Part shown: piece by piece, positions 48,077-57,917 of the stretch | Layout of the letters: each line of letters starts with the position of its first letter | Numbering within the stretch: position 1 is the stretch's first letter | From: an uncultured SAR116 cluster alpha proteobacterium | GTDB lineage: Bacteria > Pseudomonadota > Alphaproteobacteria > Puniceispirillales > Marisalimonadaceae | Direction of reading: 5' to 3' | Length of the DNA: 64,000 nt | Assembly (NCBI GenBank): GCA_902625215.1 | Contig: CACOAO010000008.1 | Location: 1 to 64,000, forward strand | Notes under the pieces: model-generated | Told to the model about the DNA's origin: nothing | Databases searched by the model: none | What the model saw: the letters and a program-made list of their open reading frames with translations, nothing else | Program-made: the position numbers and the translations under genes

Positions 48077-49484
48077 TTATATTAAATATTCAAGTACAAG
48101 AGGAGGAGATCAATCTCTTTCTTATGAAGAAGTTCTTTTGGCTGGTTTAGCAAGAGATGGTGGATTATTTATGCCAGAAAAATGGCCAAGTTTTAGTCAT
48201 AGTGACTTAAAACTCATGAAAGGACTTAGTTATTCAAACTTAGCTTCTGAAATTTTAAAACCATTTATTCTACCTTTTTTGAGTGAGGATGATCTTTCAA
48301 ATATTTGTCAAGATACATATTCATCATTTGGTAAAGATGTGGCACCTTTAAAAGAGCTTAAAGAAAACACATACATACTTGAGCTTTTTCATGGTCCTAC
48401 ATTAGCGTTTAAAGATTATGCTATGCAATTTTTGTCTAAAGCTTTTAACATAGCCCTAGAAAAAAAAGGTAAAAGAGCTGTAATTTTGGGTGCAACCAGT
48501 GGCGACACAGGTTCTGCAGCCTTAGAGGCATTTAAGGGTAAGGAAAATGTTGATATTTTTATACTTTTTCCAAACAAAAGAGTATCAGAGGTTCAACAAA
48601 AACAAATGACTTGGATAAATGAAGAAGGAGCTCACGCATTATCAGTAAAGACTGATTTTGACGGTTGCCAAGCAATTGTTAAGGATTGTTTTGAAGATTT
48701 AAATTTTAAAGACCGTACATCGCTGTCAGCTATAAATTCGATTAATTGGGTTAGATTATTACCTCAGATAGTTTATTATTTCTACTCTGCACTTAGAGTA
48801 GGTTCTCCAGAAAAAGAAGTTGTTTTTTCAGTACCAACAGGAAATTTTGGTAATATTTTAGCAGGGTGGATCGCAAAAAAAATGGGGCTTCCTATATCTA
48901 GGTTGATATGTGGCTCAAATCAAAATGACATACTCACTAGATTTTTTGCAAATGGTACAATGAAACGAAAAAATGTGAGCCCTTCTTATAGCCCGAGTAT
49001 GGATATTCAAGTTTCTAGCAATTTCGAGAGGCTCTTATTTGAGATAAACGGAAGGAATACAAACTCAGTAAAAAAGCAAATGTACGATTTTAAAGTTAAT
49101 GGATACTTTGAAATTAACCAAGACCAACTTAAAAAAATAAATAGATCATTTTCCGCTTTTATGATTAGTGATAATAATACACTTGATATAATTAAAAATA
49201 CCTACATCGATCATGAATATATGCTTGATCCTCATAGTGCTATAGGTTACGGTGCTGTACAAAAAGCTGTTGAGCAAAAGATTATTTCAAATGATACTCC
49301 GATAATTTCTCTTGCTTGTGCTCACCCTGCAAAATTCCCACAAGTTATAAAAAAAAGTATTGGTATTTTACCTAAATTTCCTATTCATCTAAATCACATA
49401 ATGAATCAAAAAGAAAATTTCAAAATAATTCAGCCTGATTTAAAAGATCTTCAAAAATATATTACAAGAAAGATGAGAAAGTAA
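48069..49484 (+). CDS. thrC: Threonine synthase
   Basis: Converts O-phosphohomoserine to threonine with PLP. It has 471 residues, the longer alphaproteobacterial/yeast-like form. YSSTRGGDQSLSYEEVLLAG is the start segment. The PLP lysine is in GPTLAFKDYAMQFLS, and ILGATSGDTGSAALEAF binds the phosphate. The kinase that makes its substrate, thrB, lies at 54316 on the other strand. It overlaps the SURF1 gene by 8 bases and the M16 peptidase gene by 1. Confidence 0.97.
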   Translation: MDDYIKYSSTRGGDQSLSYEEVLLAGLARDGGLFMPEKWPSFSHSDLKLMKGLSYSNLASEILKPFILPFLSEDDLSNICQDTYSSFGKDVAPLKELKENTYILELFHGPTLAFKDYAMQFLSKAFNIALEKKGKRAVILGATSGDTGSAALEAFKGKENVDIFILFPNKRVSEVQQKQMTWINEEGAHALSVKTDFDGCQAIVKDCFEDLNFKDRTSLSAINSINWVRLLPQIVYYFYSALRVGSPEKEVVFSVPTGNFGNILAGWIAKKMGLPISRLICGSNQNDILTRFFANGTMKRKNVSPSYSPSMDIQVSSNFERLLFEINGRNTNSVKKQMYDFKVNGYFEINQDQLKKINRSFSAFMISDNNTLDIIKNTYIDHEYMLDPHSAIGYGAVQKAVEQKIISNDTPIISLACAHPAKFPQVIKKSIGILPKFPIHLNHIMNQKENFKIIQPDLKDLQKYITRKMRK

Positions 49485-50740
49485 TGAGTGTAGAATTTAA
49501 AATTCTTGATAATGGTATGACAATTATTAATGACGAAATGGATGTTGAAAGTGCATCAATTGGGGTTTGGATTGGTGCAGGAAGCTCAAACGAAAAAAAA
49601 GACGAATGCGGAATTGCCCACATGTTAGAACATATGGCTTTTAAAGGAACTAAAAATAGAAATGCAGAAAAAATAGCACGTGAAATTGAAGATGTTGGAG
49701 GTGATATTAACGCATACACTAGTAAAGAGGTAACGGCTTATTATCTCAAGGTTTTAAAGGAAAATGCTGAGTTAGGAGTTGAGATATTATCAGACATTAT
49801 TAAGAATTCGACTTTCCCTAAAGAAGAAATTGAAAGAGAAAGAGGTGTCATAATTTCTGAAATAGGACAATCTTATGATGCTCCAGACGATAGAGTGTTC
49901 GAAAATTTTACAAAAACTGCTTTTAAAAATCAACCAATGGGCAGGCCTATTCTTGGTACTAAAGAAACTGTAAGTGGTTTTCAAAAATCTAATTTAAAAT
50001 TATTTTTAAATTCAAATTATACACCAGAAAATATGGTTGTCTCTATGTCTGGAAATCTAAATAAAGATAAATTCTTTAAAATAGTGGAAGATAAATTTTC
50101 AGATATCAAAAATGATAATAAACCTGAAAAGGTAAATTCAGAATGGACTTCAGGTTTTATTGCTGAAGACAGAGACTTAGAGCAAACACAATTAGTATTT
50201 GGTGTTGAAGGCCTAAAAAACATAGATGTTGATCGTTTTTCTCTTCGGGCGTTATCAATTATACTCGGAGGTGGAATGTCTTCAAGATTGTTTCAAGAGA
50301 TACGAGAAAAGAAGGGGTTATGTTATTCCATTTTTAGTTTCACTCAGATGCAAAATTATTCCGGAGTATTTGGTTTTTATGCTGGAACATCGCCTAAAAA
50401 TGTTGATTATTTACTAGAATCCAGTTTAACAGAAATGAAAAAAATTAAAAAATTTATATCTGTTGAAGAACTTAATAGAGCAAAAGCACAAATGAAATCT
50501 AGTTTTATAATGGGTCATGAAAGTAATAGTTCAAGGTCAGAATATTTTGCAAAAAATATGATTAATTTTGGAAAAATAATTGGTGCTGATGAGGTTATAG
50601 CAAGTATAGAAAAAATATCCATCAATTCAATTCATGATTTATGCGATAAGTTATTAACTTCTGCAAATCCAGTTTTGTCTGTAATAGGTCCAGATGCTAA
50701 TTCTCTAAAAAAATTAGACATTTCAACAATGCTAAATTAA
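49484..50740 (+). CDS. M16-family zinc peptidase (processing-peptidase type)
   Basis: A 418-residue single-lobe-pair insulinase-family peptidase, related to the mitochondrial processing peptidase beta subunit. The inverted zinc motif HxxEH is H46-MLE-H50 in AHMLEHMAFKGT, and a third ligand glutamate is expected in the IERERGVIISEIG segment. The C-terminal domain keeps the FxGGGMSSRLFQEIREKKG-type segment (ILGGGMSSRLFQEIREK). It probably degrades peptides in the cytosol or periplasm; no signal peptide is visible. thrC followed by this gene is a standard alphaproteobacterial order. Confidence 0.94.
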   Translation: MSVEFKILDNGMTIINDEMDVESASIGVWIGAGSSNEKKDECGIAHMLEHMAFKGTKNRNAEKIAREIEDVGGDINAYTSKEVTAYYLKVLKENAELGVEILSDIIKNSTFPKEEIERERGVIISEIGQSYDAPDDRVFENFTKTAFKNQPMGRPILGTKETVSGFQKSNLKLFLNSNYTPENMVVSMSGNLNKDKFFKIVEDKFSDIKNDNKPEKVNSEWTSGFIAEDRDLEQTQLVFGVEGLKNIDVDRFSLRALSIILGGGMSSRLFQEIREKKGLCYSIFSFTQMQNYSGVFGFYAGTSPKNVDYLLESSLTEMKKIKKFISVEELNRAKAQMKSSFIMGHESNSSRSEYFAKNMINFGKIIGADEVIASIEKISINSIHDLCDKLLTSANPVLSVIGPDANSLKKLDISTMLN

Positions 50741-50745
50741 GACAG

Positions 50746-51306
50746 CTAAGCACTTCCTGAATATGATACTAACTTACTTGGATCTATGCCCATTCCTTTA
50801 AGACATTTTTTCCACAATGAAAACTCTAAATGATTATGAAATATTAAATCTTTATCTGAGTTGGTTATAATCCAAGAATTTTCAAGTATTTCATTATCAA
50901 GTTGTCCTTCATCCCAAACGGCGCATCCAAGGAAAATTTTCGCATGTTCTGGAGATTTATCTTTTGAAATATCAATTAAGATTTCTTCTGAACTCGTTAT
51001 CATTACACCATCTAATATATCTTCAGATGTTTTATATTTTTTTTCATTAGAATGTATAATAAAACCTTGATTAAGATGGACAGGACCACCAAAAAAAGTA
51101 GGACTTGACTTGATATTAGTTACAGAATTAATTTTCATCTTTTTTAAAAACTGGGATGTATCGAAATTATAAAGAGGTTTATTTAATATTAAGCCCATAG
51201 TTACATCTTTAGAATGTTCACAAATCAATATAACTGAATCTTGAAATCTAATGTCTTCAAGTCCCGGGGAGGCAATTAATAGTTTACCTAACAATTCTTG
51301 ATCCAT
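50746..51306 (-). CDS. YqgE/AlgH-family protein
   Basis: A 186-residue protein of the YqgE/AlgH (DUF179) family, of unknown biochemical function. Signatures are GKLLIASPGLEDIRFQDSVI at the start, VTMGLILNKPL, FFGGPVHLNQGFIIHS and FLGCAVWDEGQLDNEI. AlgH was linked by genetics to alginate control in Pseudomonas, but that role does not transfer. It is convergent with the M16 gene (5-base gap) and divergent from the DsbD-like gene (53-base gap). Confidence 0.93.
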   Translation of the reverse strand: MDQELLGKLLIASPGLEDIRFQDSVILICEHSKDVTMGLILNKPLYNFDTSQFLKKMKINSVTNIKSSPTFFGGPVHLNQGFIIHSNEKKYKTSEDILDGVMITSSEEILIDISKDKSPEHAKIFLGCAVWDEGQLDNEILENSWIITNSDKDLIFHNHLEFSLWKKCLKGMGIDPSKLVSYSGSA

Positions 51307-51359
51307 AATTGTAATTCCAATATATTACTGACAACTCTTATAATAACCAAAAAGAAGTA

Positions 51360-53330
51360 ATGCACAATAAACTAGTACATATTAAATGCTATAAAATTAT
51401 TACTTTTTTGTTATTTATAACTTTAATTAGTTTGTCTAATGCAAACAAATCTGAATCTAACTCCTTAGTTTCTAATCAAAATACAGTGGCTAATGAGAAT
51501 TATGATTTCGTTAAATTTGATATTCTATTTGGTAGAATATTAGAAACTACACCATCAAAAATATTATTGGGGTTGAAAGTAAATCTTTTGCCAGAATGGA
51601 AAATATACTGGAGAAATCCTGGTGATGCAGGGCTTCCTCCAGAAATTAAGTGGGAAAAAGGAAATAATATTAAATCAATGAGTTTGTTGTTTCCGAATCC
51701 TAAAAGATTTAATTTTTTTGGGATAGAGACTTTAGGTTATGAAAAAGAAGTAATTTTCCCAATAGAAATAGAACGAATAAACGAAAATAAAGAAATATCA
51801 GGATCGCTTAAATTAGAGGCACAAGTATGTGCTGAAATATGTGTTCCAGTAAATTTTAGGTATGATTTAAGCAAATTAAACTACAATTATAAAAACAATT
51901 CTAAATTGTTAGACATACTTAAATATAAGAACACAGTACCAAAGTATATAGGACGCAAAGATTTAGAACTTTTTTCAATTAACCGTTCTAATAATAAACT
52001 AAAATTAACTTTCAAAAATAAATTAAATATAAGTCCGTATGATATAATTGTAGAAGATAATAAAGAATTTATTTTTGAAAAGCCTACATATTCAAAAACT
52101 GATCAATTCTTAAATGTAACTGTCAATTTTAACGATAAAAAAAATTATGATTTTGAATTCTTAAAATTAACTTTTCTAAGTAATGATCATAGTTATGAAA
52201 AAATCATAACTAAATCATTAAATTTATCTAAAGAAAATAGTTTAATACTTAATCAAAATAAAAACATTATTAGCTTTAAAATTTTAATTATAGCTTTATT
52301 TGGTGGATTTATCTTAAATTTTATGCCTTGTGTGCTTCCTGTCTTGTCTTTAAAAATGATACAATTAGTCAATCTAAGAACAGAAAACAAAGTAAAATTT
52401 AAAAAGAAAATATTCTTCAACGTATTGGGTATACTAACCTCTTTTTTAATATTAGCTCTAGGTACTTACATTCTTAAGTCCGCTGGTGAACTTGTAGGTT
52501 GGGGTATACAATTTCAAAATCCGTATTTTTTGATTTTTCTAATTTTATTAATATCTTTTTTTGGTTTAAATCTCCTTGGTTTATTTAACTATTTTTTACC
52601 TTCAAAATTGTTAGAAATTTTATCATTTAAGGGCGAGGGTTATCTAGGAGATTTTATTACTGGAATTACACTAACCTTATTAGCTACTCCTTGTACTGCA
52701 CCACTAGTTGGCACTGCTGTTGGTTTTGCACTGTCTGGAGAAACTTTTGAAATTTTTTCTACTCTTTTAATTATGGGTTTAGGTTTATCATTACCATTAA
52801 TCTTAATAATGTTATTCCCAAAATTTATATCAATTATACCAAAACCAGGAAAATGGTTGTTAATTTTCAAAAAAATTATGGCTATAATGCTTCTTCTTAC
52901 GTCTATATGGTTAATCAATTTATTAATAAAATTAGAAACAAAAATTGATCCAAGTTTAAACAATTATAATGATTTAGAAATAGTCAATTGGGATATAAAT
53001 AAAAATATTTTATTACCAAACCAGTTGTCAGCTAAAGGTGAAATAGTATTTGTTGATATAACTGCAGATTGGTGTTTAACGTGTCAGGTAAATAAAGCTT
53101 TAGTTCTTGATACTAGAAAGGTGTCAGAAATATTTAGAAAAAATAATGTAAAAGTTCTGGTCTTAGACTGGACTAAGCCAAACGAATATATCAAAAAATT
53201 TCTAAATAAAAAGGGACGCTATGGTATACCTTATAATGAAATTTATGGCCCATTATTGCCAAATGGAGAAATTCTTTCTGAATTATTAAACATTAGGGAA
53301 ATCCAAGAATATATTAAAAAAGCAAAATAA
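51360..53330 (+). CDS. DsbD/ScsB-like thiol-disulfide reductase
   Basis: A 656-residue inner-membrane protein that carries reducing power to the periplasm. Order: signal peptide (residues 1-29); a periplasmic N-terminal domain with the CAEIC cysteine pair; an eight-helix membrane domain with its two reactive cysteines in MPCVLPVLSLK and TPCTAPLVGTAVG; and a C-terminal thioredoxin-like domain with C572-LT-C575 in ADWCLTCQVN. This resembles DsbD, or the ScsB branch with its larger N-terminal domain. Likely partners include periplasmic Dsb proteins such as the one at 62776. A peroxiredoxin gene follows by 61 bases. Confidence 0.9.
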   Translation: MHNKLVHIKCYKIITFLLFITLISLSNANKSESNSLVSNQNTVANENYDFVKFDILFGRILETTPSKILLGLKVNLLPEWKIYWRNPGDAGLPPEIKWEKGNNIKSMSLLFPNPKRFNFFGIETLGYEKEVIFPIEIERINENKEISGSLKLEAQVCAEICVPVNFRYDLSKLNYNYKNNSKLLDILKYKNTVPKYIGRKDLELFSINRSNNKLKLTFKNKLNISPYDIIVEDNKEFIFEKPTYSKTDQFLNVTVNFNDKKNYDFEFLKLTFLSNDHSYEKIITKSLNLSKENSLILNQNKNIISFKILIIALFGGFILNFMPCVLPVLSLKMIQLVNLRTENKVKFKKKIFFNVLGILTSFLILALGTYILKSAGELVGWGIQFQNPYFLIFLILLISFFGLNLLGLFNYFLPSKLLEILSFKGEGYLGDFITGITLTLLATPCTAPLVGTAVGFALSGETFEIFSTLLIMGLGLSLPLILIMLFPKFISIIPKPGKWLLIFKKIMAIMLLLTSIWLINLLIKLETKIDPSLNNYNDLEIVNWDINKNILLPNQLSAKGEIVFVDITADWCLTCQVNKALVLDTRKVSEIFRKNNVKVLVLDWTKPNEYIKKFLNKKGRYGIPYNEIYGPLLPNGEILSELLNIREIQEYIKKAK

Positions 53331-53391
53331 ATGTATTTAAAAGTTTAATCACATAGTTTAAGAATAATTTAAAATTGTACAAGGAATTTGC

Positions 53392-53871
53392 ATGTCAACT
53401 AATATAGGAAATAACTTTCCCTCTGGAATATTTCTCATAAAAGATAATGAGGGGATTAAAGAAGTAAGAACTGAAGATTTTTTTAAAAACAAAAAGGTCG
53501 TATTGTTTGCCTTACCTGGGGCTTTCACTCCAACATGTTCTGCTAAACATTTGCCAGGTTATATAAAATTTTATCAAGAGATTAAAGATAAAGGAGTGGA
53601 TATAATTGCATGTATGGCAGTGAATGATCCACATGTAATGCGTGCTTGGGCTTTAGCAAATGCTGTTGAAGAAAAAATAGATATGTTGTCTGATTCTGAT
53701 TGTTCAGTGTCAGAATCTCTTGGTCTTGATATGAATTTTGGTAAGGTAATGGGGCGCAGGTCAAGAAGGTTTGCAATGATAGTTGAAGACAATGTAATTA
53801 CTAAATCTTTTGTAGAGGAGGTTGGGGCATTTGAGGTCTCAACAGCAGAAAATATTTTAAAAAATTTATAG
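53392..53871 (+). CDS. Peroxiredoxin, type II/Prx5 family
   Basis: Reduces hydrogen peroxide and organic peroxides with a reactive cysteine. It has 159 residues. The peroxidatic C49 is in PGAFTPTCSAKHLPGY, the type II signature. Other cysteines are C74 (IIACMAVNDP) and C104 (SDSDCSVSES), either of which may be the resolving residue. The segment MNFGKVMGRRSRRFAMIVED is also typical of Prx5 proteins. The reductant is probably glutathione/glutaredoxin or thioredoxin. It converges on rnhA with a 4-base gap. Confidence 0.95.
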   Translation: MSTNIGNNFPSGIFLIKDNEGIKEVRTEDFFKNKKVVLFALPGAFTPTCSAKHLPGYIKFYQEIKDKGVDIIACMAVNDPHVMRAWALANAVEEKIDMLSDSDCSVSESLGLDMNFGKVMGRRSRRFAMIVEDNVITKSFVEEVGAFEVSTAENILKNL

Positions 53872-53875
53872 TATT

Positions 53876-54313
53876 TTATTCTTTCTCATTCATCGCCGTT
53901 ACAGCCAATTTGTCAGCAATTTCATTGTAATGGTTACCAGAGTGTCCTTTTACCCAAAACCATTCTATATTATGTAAATTTACATTTTTATCCAGTTCAA
54001 CCCAAAGTTCTTTGTTGGATACAGATTTTTTATTAGCAGTTTTCCATCCGTTTTTTTTCCAATTAATAATCCATTCCGTTATTCCATTTTTAACATATTG
54101 TGAATCTGTATATAATTTTATTTTACTTGGGTGTTTTATTGCTTTTAAAGCCTCAATTGTTGCTTTAAGTTCCATTCTATTGTTTGTAGTTAATTTTTCT
54201 GATCCAGATAAATGTTTTTCATTATCCTGATAAAGTAAAACAGCTCCCCACCCGCCTTTTCCGGGGTTTCCAGAGCATGCACCATCTGTAAAAATAGTAA
54301 TTTCTTTTTTCAT
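53876..54313 (-). CDS. rnhA: Ribonuclease HI
   Basis: Cuts the RNA strand of RNA-DNA hybrids. It has 145 residues. The four acidic catalytic residues are in [32 protein letters not shown] and the ADKLA end, and the histidine loop is [17 protein letters not shown]. It follows thrB by 2 bases and ispH lies before that, giving the standard alphaproteobacterial order ispH-thrB-rnhA. Confidence 0.97.
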   Translation of the reverse strand: MKKEITIFTDGACSGNPGKGGWGAVLLYQDNEKHLSGSEKLTTNNRMELKATIEALKAIKHPSKIKLYTDSQYVKNGITEWIINWKKNGWKTANKKSVSNKELWVELDKNVNLHNIEWFWVKGHSGNHYNEIADKLAVTAMNEKE

Positions 54314-54315
54314 GA

Positions 54316-55293
54316 TTAATTTTCTAAATATTTAATATTTTTAACTAATTTCTTAAAGTATTTGTGTTTTATTATATACTCTTCTGGATTTTTAGGTACA
54401 ACATTAGCTTCACTAGGTGTATTTACCCAGTCAAATAATCTTGTGAGTAAAAAACGTAAAGAAGCAGCTTGACACAATAGTGGTAAATAGAATTCTTCAT
54501 CTTTACTTAATTTCCTTCTAGAGTTGTATCCTTTTAATAGAGCTCGATATTTTTTATCTTGAAAATTGTTTTGTTTATCAAAACACCAAGCATTAATAGC
54601 AATCGCCAAATCATATGTAAGTATATCAGTACATGAAAAATAAAAATCAATTACTCCCGTAATTTTATCATTAATAAAAAAAACATTATCAGGAAACAAA
54701 TCTCCATGAATAAAACCTTTTGGTAAATCATGTGGCCAAAATTTTACAAAAAAATCAAAGGAATTTTGTATATCTTTTATCAAGTCAGGTTGAAGTTTAT
54801 CTAACACGTTCACTGGTACAGCAGTACTGCAATTTCTAATTAACGTTTTCCATCCCTTAAAAGAAAGATTATTATCTCTTTGAATTTTAAAATCTTTACT
54901 GTAGAGGTGCATAAGACCCATACTAGAACCAACTTGATTACAATTTTCAATTGTTATGTTTTTTTTGGCTTTGCCTTCAAGGAAATTAACAATTATTGTT
55001 GGTTTCCCTTTTAATTCTTGAAGAAATTCATCATTCTTATCACATATTGGTTTAGGACAATAATAACCATTTTTGTTTAAATGAAGCATAATTTTGATAA
55101 AAAAAGGAATATCCTTAATATCTACTCTTTTTTCAAAAATAGTGAGTATAAAATTACCAATAGAGGTTTGTATGTAAAAGTTACTGTTTTCTATTCCTTC
55201 TGTAATTCCAGAAAATGAAATTAATTCGCCAATATTATATAACTTTAAAAAGTCTTTTATTTGATCCTTATCTAAATTTGTATAAACTGCCAA
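54316..55293 (-). CDS. thrB: Homoserine kinase, aminoglycoside-phosphotransferase fold
   Basis: Phosphorylates homoserine for threonine synthesis; the product is used by ThrC (48069). At 325 residues it is the protein-kinase-like form (ThrB type II) of alphaproteobacteria, not the GHMP-fold enzyme of E. coli. The catalytic loop is [13 protein letters not shown], and the metal-binding DFYFSCTD follows. The start [13 protein letters not shown] is typical. It lies 16 bases behind ispH and 2 before rnhA on one strand. Confidence 0.95.
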   Translation of the reverse strand: MAVYTNLDKDQIKDFLKLYNIGELISFSGITEGIENSNFYIQTSIGNFILTIFEKRVDIKDIPFFIKIMLHLNKNGYYCPKPICDKNDEFLQELKGKPTIIVNFLEGKAKKNITIENCNQVGSSMGLMHLYSKDFKIQRDNNLSFKGWKTLIRNCSTAVPVNVLDKLQPDLIKDIQNSFDFFVKFWPHDLPKGFIHGDLFPDNVFFINDKITGVIDFYFSCTDILTYDLAIAINAWCFDKQNNFQDKKYRALLKGYNSRRKLSKDEEFYLPLLCQAASLRFLLTRLFDWVNTPSEANVVPKNPEEYIIKHKYFKKLVKNIKYLEN

Positions 55294-55309
55294 TTATTAA
55301 TCCTAAAAT

Positions 55310-56263
55310 TTATCTTAAAATTTTTGGTAAATTAAATTTAACATTTTCTTTTGTTACTTCGTGATCTATAAGATTAACTTCAAAATCTTTCTGAAGTTTA
55401 GATATTAATACCTGAACTAGTGTCTCTGGTGCTGATGCACCAGCAGTTAAACCAATATTCGGAGATTTTATGGGATCAAATTCTTTTAAAAATAAGTTAA
55501 GTTTATTTTCATTAGGAATCAAGATAGCTTTCTTTACACCATGAGATAATGCTACTTCCACTAGACGAACAGAATTAGAAGAATTTTCTGCTCCTATGAC
55601 TAGAATACAATCACATATTTTCGACATTGATTTTACTGCTAGTTGTCTGTTTGTGGTCGCATAACAGATATCTTCAGAGCTAGGTCCTTTAATATTTGGA
55701 AATCTAGATTTTAAAATACTTAAAATTTTACTTGTATCATCTACAGACAATGTCGTTTGGGTAGCAAAAGCTAAATTATCGGGATTATCTACTTTAATTT
55801 TATAAGCGTCTTCTTCTGTTTCAATCAGAGTAATACAATTTTTTGGAACTTGTCCCATAGTTCCAATTACTTCCACATGATTTTTATGTCCAATTAATAG
55901 AACGTGTCTTCCTAAATTATAATGACGAATTGTTTCATTGTGAACTTTAGTCACTAATGGACAAGTCGCATCTATCGAAATCATGTTTCTTTGTTTTGCT
56001 TCATTCATTACAGATTTAGCAACCCCGTGTGCTGAAAAAATAATAGGACGATCAGTTGGTGCTTCATTAACTTCGTCAACAAATACAGCACCAATTCTTG
56101 CTAAAGAATTAACGACGTCTTTGTTATGGACTATTTCATGTCTAACATAGACCGGAGCACCAAATCTTTTAATAGACTCCTCTACAATCTTAACAGCCCT
56201 ATCAACACCTGCACAAAAACCTCTTGGTGAAGCAAGGTATAAATTAATTTTTTGTTTCTTCAT
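55310..56263 (-). CDS. ispH: 4-hydroxy-3-methylbut-2-enyl diphosphate reductase
   Basis: Last step of the MEP isoprenoid pathway, giving IPP and DMAPP, the precursors of the carotenoids made by crtBIY and of the ubiquinone side chain. It has 317 residues. The three iron-sulfur cysteines are in GFCAGVDRAV, DATCPLV and DICYATTNRQ. FSAHGVAKSV and GHKNHVEVIGTMGQ are catalytic segments. It heads the ispH-thrB-rnhA group. Confidence 0.97.
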   Translation of the reverse strand: MKKQKINLYLASPRGFCAGVDRAVKIVEESIKRFGAPVYVRHEIVHNKDVVNSLARIGAVFVDEVNEAPTDRPIIFSAHGVAKSVMNEAKQRNMISIDATCPLVTKVHNETIRHYNLGRHVLLIGHKNHVEVIGTMGQVPKNCITLIETEEDAYKIKVDNPDNLAFATQTTLSVDDTSKILSILKSRFPNIKGPSSEDICYATTNRQLAVKSMSKICDCILVIGAENSSNSVRLVEVALSHGVKKAILIPNENKLNLFLKEFDPIKSPNIGLTAGASAPETLVQVLISKLQKDFEVNLIDHEVTKENVKFNLPKILR

Positions 56264-56347
56264 AATTTACTTTTGATGTATTACACTCAATACGTCAACA
56301 AAGATTAGTGAAGTTACGAAAATTTTTACGTATTTAGGATATAATAT

Positions 56348-56776
56348 ATGATTAAAGTGTTTATTATAATTTTATTTTTATTTTTCAATGGTTGTTCAAC
56401 TTTTAAAAAAGATGTTGTTGAATGTCCAAAATTAATTTCACCTAAAAAAGCTGCTGAAATTGTTACTAATTCAAAAAGTAATCTACCCGTTTATATAGGA
56501 TTTAGAGGTGTACAGGAATTTTGCTTTAAAGATGGTAAAAATATTCAAATGGAATTATCTGTAAATATAAGAGCAATTAGAAATGACACTACAAACGAGG
56601 ATTATGTTCCAGTAAATATTAGTGTTGTATCAATAGATTTAAATGGAAAAGAATTTGATAGAGATGAATTTCAGTATTCACAATTTTTATCAAAAGGCAG
56701 TAAAATAGTGGACAGGGCTACGACGTTTGATCTGAAGGTGCCTGCTGGAGGGCAAGTATTTGTAGGATTAAAATAA
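56348..56776 (+). CDS. Small lipoprotein of unknown function
   Basis: A 142-residue lipoprotein. A hydrophobic stretch (residues 3-13) ends in the lipobox FNG-C16. The mature part has two further cysteines (VECPK and EFCFKDG) and a predicted beta-rich body with NIQMELSVNIRAI and VPVNISVVSIDL, ending in VPAGGQVFVGLK. I do not recognise the family with certainty. It stands alone, divergent from ispH, and abuts atpF tail-to-tail with no gap. Confidence 0.75.
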   Translation: MIKVFIIILFLFFNGCSTFKKDVVECPKLISPKKAAEIVTNSKSNLPVYIGFRGVQEFCFKDGKNIQMELSVNIRAIRNDTTNEDYVPVNISVVSIDLNGKEFDRDEFQYSQFLSKGSKIVDRATTFDLKVPAGGQVFVGLK

Positions 56777-57262
56777 TTATTTTGTAATGGAGGATTTTAT
56801 CTCTTTAGATGATTTAGATATTAAATTAAGATGTTCTTTATCATCTAATCTATTTTTGATATAAGTTTTAGAGGCCTCTATTACTATACGACTAGTAATC
56901 TCCTTAATATTTTGAATAGCCTCTGCTTCTAACGACAAGATTTTTTGTTTAGCTTGATCTTCTTTTCTTTTAATCATTTCGATAGATTTTATTTTTGCTT
57001 CTTCTTGAATTTTACTAGCAGTCTCTTTTGCATCTTTTATCAGATTTTCTGCTTCGTCAGAGACATTTTTTTGGTTTTGTAAAGCAAGCCTAAGCTCTTC
57101 TAAAGCCTCCTCTTTTAGTGATCTTGCTTCATTAAGTTCTTTTTCAATCAATGATGACCTCTCATCTAGCAAAGAGAGTAAAGCTTTTTTACCTTTTTTC
57201 CATACCAGTACGAAAAATAGTATAAATGCAATTGCAACCCATGCTGTTTCATCAAAGTACAT
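56777..57262 (-). CDS. atpF: ATP synthase Fo subunit b
   Basis: Peripheral-stalk subunit that ties F1 to the membrane. It has 161 residues: an N-terminal membrane helix (AWVAIAFILFFVLVWKKG) followed by a long charged coiled coil. The helix and the LLDERSSLIEKELNEA start of the coil are typical of subunit b. Last gene of atpI-B-E-F'-F; one base separates it from atpF'. The F1 genes are not in the window, as usual for alphaproteobacteria. Confidence 0.94.
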   Translation of the reverse strand: MYFDETAWVAIAFILFFVLVWKKGKKALLSLLDERSSLIEKELNEARSLKEEALEELRLALQNQKNVSDEAENLIKDAKETASKIQEEAKIKSIEMIKRKEDQAKQKILSLEAEAIQNIKEITSRIVIEASKTYIKNRLDDKEHLNLISKSSKEIKSSITK

Positions 57263-57263
57263 T

Positions 57264-57851
57264 CTATTTCTCCATCAAAATGATTTTGGATGCTGTATTA
57301 ATAGCTCTTTTACCTTCAACCTTATCGTATTTCAGATTGGTTAAATTTTGAATGACATTTGCAGTAAGTTCTTCGGAGTTGTTTATTACTTCTTTTATAA
57401 CCAATTTTTGGGTATCTAATATTTGTTTCTCAGCCTTAACAACTTTTTCATATAATTTTTGATTTATATCTTTTTCTTTTTTTTCTATGTTATGTTTAGT
57501 TTCAGTAAGAGCTTGATTTATAATTAATTGTGATTTCAATTTTAAATCTATTTGAGAGTTGATAATATTTTCTTTAATTTTTTCTGTCTCTTGGTTTGAA
57601 GTTCTAGCTTTTACTAAGTCATTTTGGATGTTAGTTTCACGATTATTTAAAATTGATTTTATATTTGGAGTTACCAAATATTTCATCAAAATATAACCTA
57701 TGATTAGGGATACGACAGACCAAAAAACAAGAGATGGATATGTATTTAAATCTAATTGTGGCAATCCACCTTTACCTTCATCAGCTTTAGCAACAAAAGA
57801 AGTATTTGCAAAGATGAGTAAAAGCAAAATAAATTTATGATAGTATGACAT
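57264..57851 (-). CDS. atpF': ATP synthase Fo subunit b'
   Basis: Second, divergent peripheral-stalk subunit found in alphaproteobacteria, cyanobacteria and plastids. It has 195 residues. An N-terminal signal-like hydrophobic stretch (residues 6-22, ending VAKADEG) precedes GLPQLDLNTYPSLVFWSVVS, the b' membrane helix, and then a coiled coil. The b' form is recognised by LPQLD-x-x-x-x-x-x-Q/L-x-x-W-like wording and by position between atpE and atpF. The hairpin at 57878-57903 lies between it and atpE. Confidence 0.92.
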   Translation of the reverse strand: MSYYHKFILLLLIFANTSFVAKADEGKGGLPQLDLNTYPSLVFWSVVSLIIGYILMKYLVTPNIKSILNNRETNIQNDLVKARTSNQETEKIKENIINSQIDLKLKSQLIINQALTETKHNIEKKEKDINQKLYEKVVKAEKQILDTQKLVIKEVINNSEELTANVIQNLTNLKYDKVEGKRAINTASKIILMEK

Positions 57852-57877
57852 TTGTTATTCTTATTTAAGTTAAAATC

Positions 57878-57903
57878 TGCCTATAGTTAATTTACTATAG
57901 GCA
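57878..57903 (-). promoter_or_regulatory. Perfect hairpin between atpE and atpF'
   Basis: Two perfect 10-base arms (57878-57887 and 57894-57903) around a 6-base loop, starting about 14 bases after the atpE stop codon in the transcript. After the hairpin the transcript has only a short ATTTTAAC, not a long U run, so this is more likely an RNA-stabilising or processing hairpin, or a partial terminator, than a full stop. It could help make more c subunit than b', which the ring stoichiometry needs. That role is inference. Confidence 0.65.
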
Positions 57904-57917
57904 AAATTAATTTTTTT

